From positions 1 through 9,902 of the forward strand of contig JACRTZ010000001.1 of the NCBI GenBank assembly GCA_014304965.1: a stretch of 9,902 nucleotides of DNA, read 5' to 3'. Shown one piece after another: positions 6,099 through 9,902 of the stretch (its first letter is position 1; the number at the start of each line of letters is the position of its first letter). The stretch is from Vulcanimicrobiota bacterium (GTDB lineage Bacteria; Vulcanimicrobiota; Vulcanimicrobiia; Vulcanimicrobiales; Vulcanimicrobiaceae). The notes below the pieces were generated by a model that saw only the letters and a program-made list of their open reading frames with translations, was not told where the DNA came from and did not search any database. The position numbers and the translations under genes were made by a program.

Positions 6099-6887
6099 GT
6101 GGCTGAGGGGCGCGTGGCTGGGCGGGCTGTGGCGGAGCGCGATTTTGCGGCGGTTCTCGCGCAAGTCAAGCCTGAGGCGGAGCGGCTCATGGCGTTGTAT
6201 CCGGAGAAGCGCAGCGCGCTGCTCCCGATGTTGCACGCCTTTCAGAACGTCGAGGGCTGGCTTTCGCCCGAGGCGATGGCCGAGGCCGGCCGGATGCTGT
6301 CGGTGCCCTTGTCGGTCGTCGAGTCCACCGCGTCGTTCTATACGCTGTTTTTCCGGCGGCCGATCGGGCGCTACATGCTGCAAGTCTGCCGGAATTTGTC
6401 GTGCCGGATGAACGGCGCGGACGACGTGATGGCGTATTTCCGCGAGCGGTTGGGCGTCGGGCATTTGCAGACGACGGACGATGGTACGTTCTCGTATGAA
6501 GAAGTCGAATGTTTGGCGGCCTGCGATCGCGCGCCGAGCATGCAAGTCAACCTCGAGTTCGTGTACGACTTGACGCCGGAGAAAATCGACGAGCTGATCG
6601 CGGCGATGAAAGCCGGCACCTATGAAGTCGCGCCGTTACCGCAGACGGCAATGCCGGCGCGCGATTGGCACGTCGGGCAAGATACCGGACGCAAGTCGCC
6701 GGGAGGCCAGGACGTTTCGCATCCGAACGCGCCGGGCGGCATGGGCGATCCGAGCGGCATCGATTTGATCGAGCGGCTCGCGCGGTCGCCGTATCCGATC
6801 GAAGCGCGGCCAACGCAAGAGCGCCTCGTGCGCGAAGGCGCCGAGCGCCTCAAGCACGCGCCGCATAACGGTGAGGTCGAGCACTGA
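6099..6887 (+). CDS. nuoE: NADH-quinone oxidoreductase subunit E (24 kDa) with C-terminal extension
   Basis: NADH-module subunit with a thioredoxin-like fold carrying the 2Fe-2S cluster N1a next to the FMN of NuoF. The protein is 262 aa. After a helical N-terminal domain (YPEKRSALLPMLHAFQ, GWLSPEAM), the four ligands are Cys97 and Cys102 in VCRNLSC and Cys138 and Cys142 in ECLAACDRAP. The core ends near residue 182. About 80 further residues follow, with a Gly/Pro-rich stretch NAPGGMGDPSG (200-210) and a basic helical end. E. coli NuoE has 166 residues and Thermus Nqo2 181, so this tail is extra and may dock on NuoF or NuoG. Start is GTG at 6099, supported by GGGAG seven bases upstream. The stop overlaps the nuoF ATG by one base (TGATG). 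Confidence 0.95.
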   Translation: MAEGRVAGRAVAERDFAAVLAQVKPEAERLMALYPEKRSALLPMLHAFQNVEGWLSPEAMAEAGRMLSVPLSVVESTASFYTLFFRRPIGRYMLQVCRNLSCRMNGADDVMAYFRERLGVGHLQTTDDGTFSYEEVECLAACDRAPSMQVNLEFVYDLTPEKIDELIAAMKAGTYEVAPLPQTAMPARDWHVGQDTGRKSPGGQDVSHPNAPGGMGDPSGIDLIERLARSPYPIEARPTQERLVREGAERLKHAPHNGEVEH

Positions 6888-8149
6888 TGCCGGTGGTGAA
6901 AGTTCTCACTGAAGGCATCGGTGAGGTCAATCTGCGCGACATCGGCGAGTATCGCAAGCGCGGCGGCTACGAACAGTGGCAGCGCGTCGCGACGACGATG
7001 TCGCCGGCCGATGTGATCGATCTCGTGTCGAAGTCGGGCTTGCGCGGCCGCGGCGGCGCGGGCTTTCCGACCGGCCGCAAATGGCAGTTTTTGCCGAATA
7101 ACGGGCGACCGCGCTACATGGTCTGCAACTGCGACGAAGCCGAGCCGGGCACGTTCAAGGACCACTTGCTCTTGGAAGAGACGCCGCATCAGGTGATCGA
7201 GGGCATGCTGATCGGCTCGTACGCGATCGGCTCGAATCACGCATTCATCTACATCCGAGGCGAGTTCAAGCGCGGGTTCGACATCTTCTCGGCGGCGATC
7301 GAAGAAGCGCGCGCGGCCGGCATGCTCGGCGACAACGTCTTCGGCGGCGAGTTTTCGATCGAATTGACGCCGCATCGCGGCGCCGGCGCGTACATCTGCG
7401 GCGAAGAGACCGCTTTGCTCAACTCGCTCGAGGGTAAGCGCGGCGAGCCGCGGCTCAAGCCGCCGTTCCCGGCGATCAAAGGCCTGTACGGCGAGCCGAC
7501 GGTCGTCAACAACGTCGAAACGCTCGCGTTTTTGCCGCACATCGTCAAGAACGGTCCGGAATGGTTCGCGAAAGTCGGCCCGGAGAAGTCGCCCGGCTAC
7601 AAGATCGTTTCGGTGAGCGGACACGTCAAGAAGGCCGGAAATTACGAAGTTCCTCTCGGCACGACGTTGCGCGAATTGCTCGAGATTGCAGGCGGTGCGC
7701 GCGACGGTCGCACGATCGTCGCGATACAACCCGGCGGCGGTTCGTCGGCTTGCCTCTTTGAAGAAGACCTCGACCTCTCGTACGATTTCGATACGATGGC
7801 CGCCCACAAAACAATGTTGGGTTCGGGCGCCGTCGTGTTCTTCGACGACACGACCGACTTCGTCAAGGCCGCGCACGCGCTCGTGCGGTTCTTCGCGCAC
7901 GAGTCGTGCGGTCAGTGCACGCCGTGCCGCGAGGGCGGCCACTGGCTCGAATTGACGCTCGAACGTTTGCTGCACGGCGGAGGGCTGGATTCCGACATCG
8001 ACCTGCTCGTTTCGGTCTCGCATCAGATGACCGGACTCAATCTCTGTCCGCTCGGCGATTCGATCGAGCCGTTTTTGGCGAGCGTCGTCAAACGGTTCGA
8101 GCCGCAATTCCGCCGCTACGTCAAACACGCGGAGCCCGCAACGGTATGA
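6887..8149 (+). CDS. nuoF: NADH-quinone oxidoreductase subunit F (51 kDa), NADH- and FMN-binding
   Basis: Catalytic subunit that oxidises NADH through FMN and passes electrons to cluster N3. The 420-aa length fits the family (438-445 in well-known examples). Motifs in order: GRGGAGFPTGRKW (54-66), the glycine-rich flavin/nucleotide loop; CNCDEAEPGTFKDH (80-93); GAGAYICGEETALLNS (165-180); QPGGGSSACL (291-300); and the N3 ligands Cys341, Cys344 and Cys347 in ESCGQCTPCREG with Cys387 in NLCPLGDS. No ligand or flavin residue looks missing. The ATG overlaps the nuoE stop. The last bases, ATGA at 8146-8149, also start a small membrane protein gene, so nuoF is coupled on both sides. Confidence 0.98.
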   Translation: MPVVKVLTEGIGEVNLRDIGEYRKRGGYEQWQRVATTMSPADVIDLVSKSGLRGRGGAGFPTGRKWQFLPNNGRPRYMVCNCDEAEPGTFKDHLLLEETPHQVIEGMLIGSYAIGSNHAFIYIRGEFKRGFDIFSAAIEEARAAGMLGDNVFGGEFSIELTPHRGAGAYICGEETALLNSLEGKRGEPRLKPPFPAIKGLYGEPTVVNNVETLAFLPHIVKNGPEWFAKVGPEKSPGYKIVSVSGHVKKAGNYEVPLGTTLRELLEIAGGARDGRTIVAIQPGGGSSACLFEEDLDLSYDFDTMAAHKTMLGSGAVVFFDDTTDFVKAAHALVRFFAHESCGQCTPCREGGHWLELTLERLLHGGGLDSDIDLLVSVSHQMTGLNLCPLGDSIEPFLASVVKRFEPQFRRYVKHAEPATV

Positions 8150-8379
8150 CGTGGAGTGGGCTCGTTGCGAAGCAAGAACGGCTCATGTTAAGAGCCGGCC
8201 CGTCTAATTGGAAAGTGAATTTCGTTTTTGGCCTTATTTTCGCTGCGATGGGGGCGTTCGCTTTCGTTCGGCTCCACAGTCTGGTTCTCGGGACTTTCGA
8301 CTCGTTTATCGCCGGACTCAATCTTACGACGGCTTGGTGGAGTCATCGCCTTCATCACCGCGTGGAGCGAGCGAAGTGA
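8146..8379 (+). CDS. Small two-helix membrane protein between nuoF and nuoG, unknown function
   Basis: I do not recognise this 77-aa protein. It starts with ATG inside the nuoF stop (ATGA) and ends with a TGA that overlaps the GTG of nuoG (GTGA), an arrangement typical of genuine coupled genes. It has an amphipathic, basic N-terminus, a first membrane segment at about 24-43 (NFVFGLIFAAMGAFAF), a short loop, a second at about 46-65 ending in a double Trp, and a His/Arg-rich tail (SHRLHHRVERAK). Both ends carry positive charge, which would favour a hairpin with both termini in the cytoplasm. Codon use differs from the neighbours: TTA and AGA occur, and by hand count about 61% of third positions are G or C, against about 82% in the first 77 codons of nuoG. 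Standard nuo operons have no gene here. It could be a complex I accessory protein or an acquired passenger. Confidence 0.7.
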   Translation: MTWSGLVAKQERLMLRAGPSNWKVNFVFGLIFAAMGAFAFVRLHSLVLGTFDSFIAGLNLTTAWWSHRLHHRVERAK

Positions 8380-9902
8380 GTTCGGCGTCGAAAAACGTAA
8401 CCTTGACGATCGACGGCATGCCGGTGACGGTGGCCGAGGGCACGCTGCTGGTTGAGGCGGCCAAAGCCGTCAAGACCGACGTTCCCGTTTATTGCTATCA
8501 TCCAAAGCTCGGCCCGGCGGGTTTGTGCCGCATCTGTCTCGTGGACGTGGAGAAGACGCCGAAGCTGCAGATTGCCTGCAACACGACCGTCGCCGAGGGC
8601 ATGGTCGTCCACACGTACGGCGCCAAGGTAGAAGAAGGCCGCCGCGCCGTTCTCGAGTTTCTGCTGCTCAATCACCCGCTCGACTGTCCCATCTGCGACA
8701 AGGGCGGCGAATGCGACTTGCAAGATTTCTCCATGGCGTACGGTCAGGGCGCGTCGCGTCTCGCCGATCCGAAAGAAGCGAAGCCGAAGGCGGTTGACCT
8801 CGGACCGACGATCGTGCTCGACGACGAGCGCTGCATCGTCTGTCAGCGCTGCACGCGCTTCGACGACATCATCACCCAAGAGCAGTCGCTCGTCGTGATG
8901 GATCGCGGTCAGCGCGACGTGATCGCGACGGCGAACGGCGAACCGTACCGTTCGAATTACAGCGGGAACGTGACCGAACTCTGTCCGGTCGGCGCCTTGA
9001 CCTCGAAGACGTATCGTTTCAAGTCGCGGCCGTGGGATCTCGAGCGCACGCTAACGACCTGCACGCAGTGCAGCGCCGGCTGTGCGATCAACGTGGACGT
9101 GCGCCACGGAAACGTGCTGCGCACGATGTCCGTGCCGGGCGATGACGACATTTCCGACGGCTGGCTGTGCGATCGCGGCCGCTACAATGTGGGCTTCTAC
9201 GGCGACGCGCGCCGACTGACGACCCCACTCCTGCGTGCGGGCGACGAATGGTCGCAGATCTCGTGGGACGACGCGATCGAAATGTGGGCTGGACGGCTGA
9301 AAGCCGCGCGCGACGAAGCAGGCGCGGCCTCCATTGCGGTGCTCGGCGGCGGACGTTTGCTCAACGAAGAAGCCTATCTGCTGCAGCATATCGCGCGTAC
9401 GCTGGGGAGCGAAAACCTCGATTGGCGCGTAGGCCGTCAGCGCCAAGCGTCGCCCGGCCCGCGCGGCGGCACCCATGCCGACATCGAGACCGCCCAAGTC
9501 ATCGTGCTCGCCGGACGGCCTCCCGCGCAGAGCGCGCCGATTCTTTCGCTGCGCATTCGCAAAGCGGTCGCGCATCGCGGCGCGCGCATGATCGTGGTCG
9601 GCGACCACGCACTGCCGAAAGTGGCACTCGCGTTCGACCGCGTCGGCAGCGTTGCGCTGCTGCGCGCGATGGGACTGGATGCGTACGATCGCGTCGCGTT
9701 CGTTTGGGACGGCATTGACGCCGGCATCGGGGCGGAACTCGAAGCGTACGCGACCGCGTTGACGACTGCCGGCAAGTCGGTGTTTGCCTACGTCACGGGC
9801 GAACAAGGCAACGCGCGCGGCGCCGAAGCGATGGGCGTGCTGCCCGGCAAGAGCGGACTCGACACGGCCGGCATCCTCGAAGCGGCGGTCAAAGGCAAGA
9901 TC
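8376..9902 (+). CDS. nuoG: NADH-quinone oxidoreductase subunit G (75 kDa), 5' part
   Basis: Largest NADH-module subunit, conducting electrons from N3 towards N2. The frame is open from the GTG at 8376 to the window end (509 codons, no stop), so the gene continues; family members have about 780-910 residues. The N-terminal ferredoxin-like domain holds N1b: Cys40, Cys51, Cys54, Cys68. N5 ligands are His100, Cys104, Cys107 and Cys113 in NHPLDCPICDKGGEC. N4 ligands are Cys153, Cys156, Cys159 and Cys203 (ELCPVGAL). The optional fourth tetranuclear cluster, N7, is also coded: Cys229, Cys232, Cys236 and Cys265 (GWLCDRGRY). From about residue 285 the molybdopterin-oxidoreductase-like domain begins and is cut by the edge. 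The start overlaps the stop of the small membrane protein gene (GTGA). Confidence 0.96.
   Translation, partial: MSSASKNVTLTIDGMPVTVAEGTLLVEAAKAVKTDVPVYCYHPKLGPAGLCRICLVDVEKTPKLQIACNTTVAEGMVVHTYGAKVEEGRRAVLEFLLLNHPLDCPICDKGGECDLQDFSMAYGQGASRLADPKEAKPKAVDLGPTIVLDDERCIVCQRCTRFDDIITQEQSLVVMDRGQRDVIATANGEPYRSNYSGNVTELCPVGALTSKTYRFKSRPWDLERTLTTCTQCSAGCAINVDVRHGNVLRTMSVPGDDDISDGWLCDRGRYNVGFYGDARRLTTPLLRAGDEWSQISWDDAIEMWAGRLKAARDEAGAASIAVLGGGRLLNEEAYLLQHIARTLGSENLDWRVGRQRQASPGPRGGTHADIETAQVIVLAGRPPAQSAPILSLRIRKAVAHRGARMIVVGDHALPKVALAFDRVGSVALLRAMGLDAYDRVAFVWDGIDAGIGAELEAYATALTTAGKSVFAYVTGEQGNARGAEAMGVLPGKSGLDTAGILEAAVKGKI

Noticed and set aside
5870..6106. 78-codon frame starting in the nuoD stop
   Set aside because: The coupled start is suggestive, but the product is low-complexity, runs through all the spacer hairpins and overlaps the nuoE start; kept as an observation and not as a gene.
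6620..8128. Long minus-strand open frame (502 codons) opposite nuoE and nuoF
   Set aside because: It mirrors strongly conserved nuoE/nuoF coding sequence, its product is Arg/Ala/Asp-rich without any family motif, and long antisense frames are expected at this GC content.

Overview
This is a GC-rich, gene-dense bacterial window with almost no spacer DNA. The chromosomal backbone is ordinary: an HflX GTPase, methylglyoxal synthase and the first seven subunits of an NDH-1 type complex I. nuoC and nuoD are separate genes, unlike the fused nuoCD of E. coli. Three small predicted lipoproteins with clear lipoboxes indicate a bacterium with a normal Lgt/LspA lipoprotein pathway. I cannot fix the phylum from the sequence. 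The style (GC-rich, overlapping starts and stops, many GTG starts) would suit a soil or environmental lineage such as Eremiobacterota/WPS-2, but that is an impression, not a result.

Region 1 (1-2263, + strand) is a tightly coupled three-gene run. The 3' part of hflX comes first, then a trypsin-like serine protease lipoprotein with an intact His-Asp-Ser triad, then a paralogous lipoprotein of the same fold in which all three triad positions are replaced. Each start overlaps the previous stop (TGATG, GTGA).

Region 2 (2260-3159, - strand) holds mgsA, whose stop codon overlaps the stop of the pseudoprotease tail to tail, and upstream of it a small lipoprotein with a carboxypeptidase-regulatory-like beta-sandwich domain. 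About 60 bp separates the lipoprotein start from nuoA, and this short divergent gap must hold or adjoin the promoters of both directions.

Region 3 (3220-9902, + strand) is the complex I operon: nuoA, nuoB, nuoC, nuoD, a 225-bp structured spacer, nuoE, nuoF, a 77-codon two-helix membrane protein gene, and nuoG, which runs off the window end. All cluster ligands I looked for are present: N2 in NuoB, N1a in NuoE, N3 in NuoF, and N1b, N5, N4 plus the optional N7 in NuoG. The membrane subunits NuoH-N are presumably downstream. Together these proteins form the NADH dehydrogenase module (E, F, G) and the connecting module (B, C, D), with NuoA as the first membrane-arm subunit.

The points most worth a second look are the protease/pseudoprotease lipoprotein pair coupled to hflX, the two-helix membrane protein wedged by 4-base overlaps between nuoF and nuoG with visibly different codon use, and the hairpin-rich nuoD-nuoE spacer that interrupts an otherwise overlapping operon. 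I saw no CRISPR array, insertion sequence, tRNA, rRNA or phage gene.
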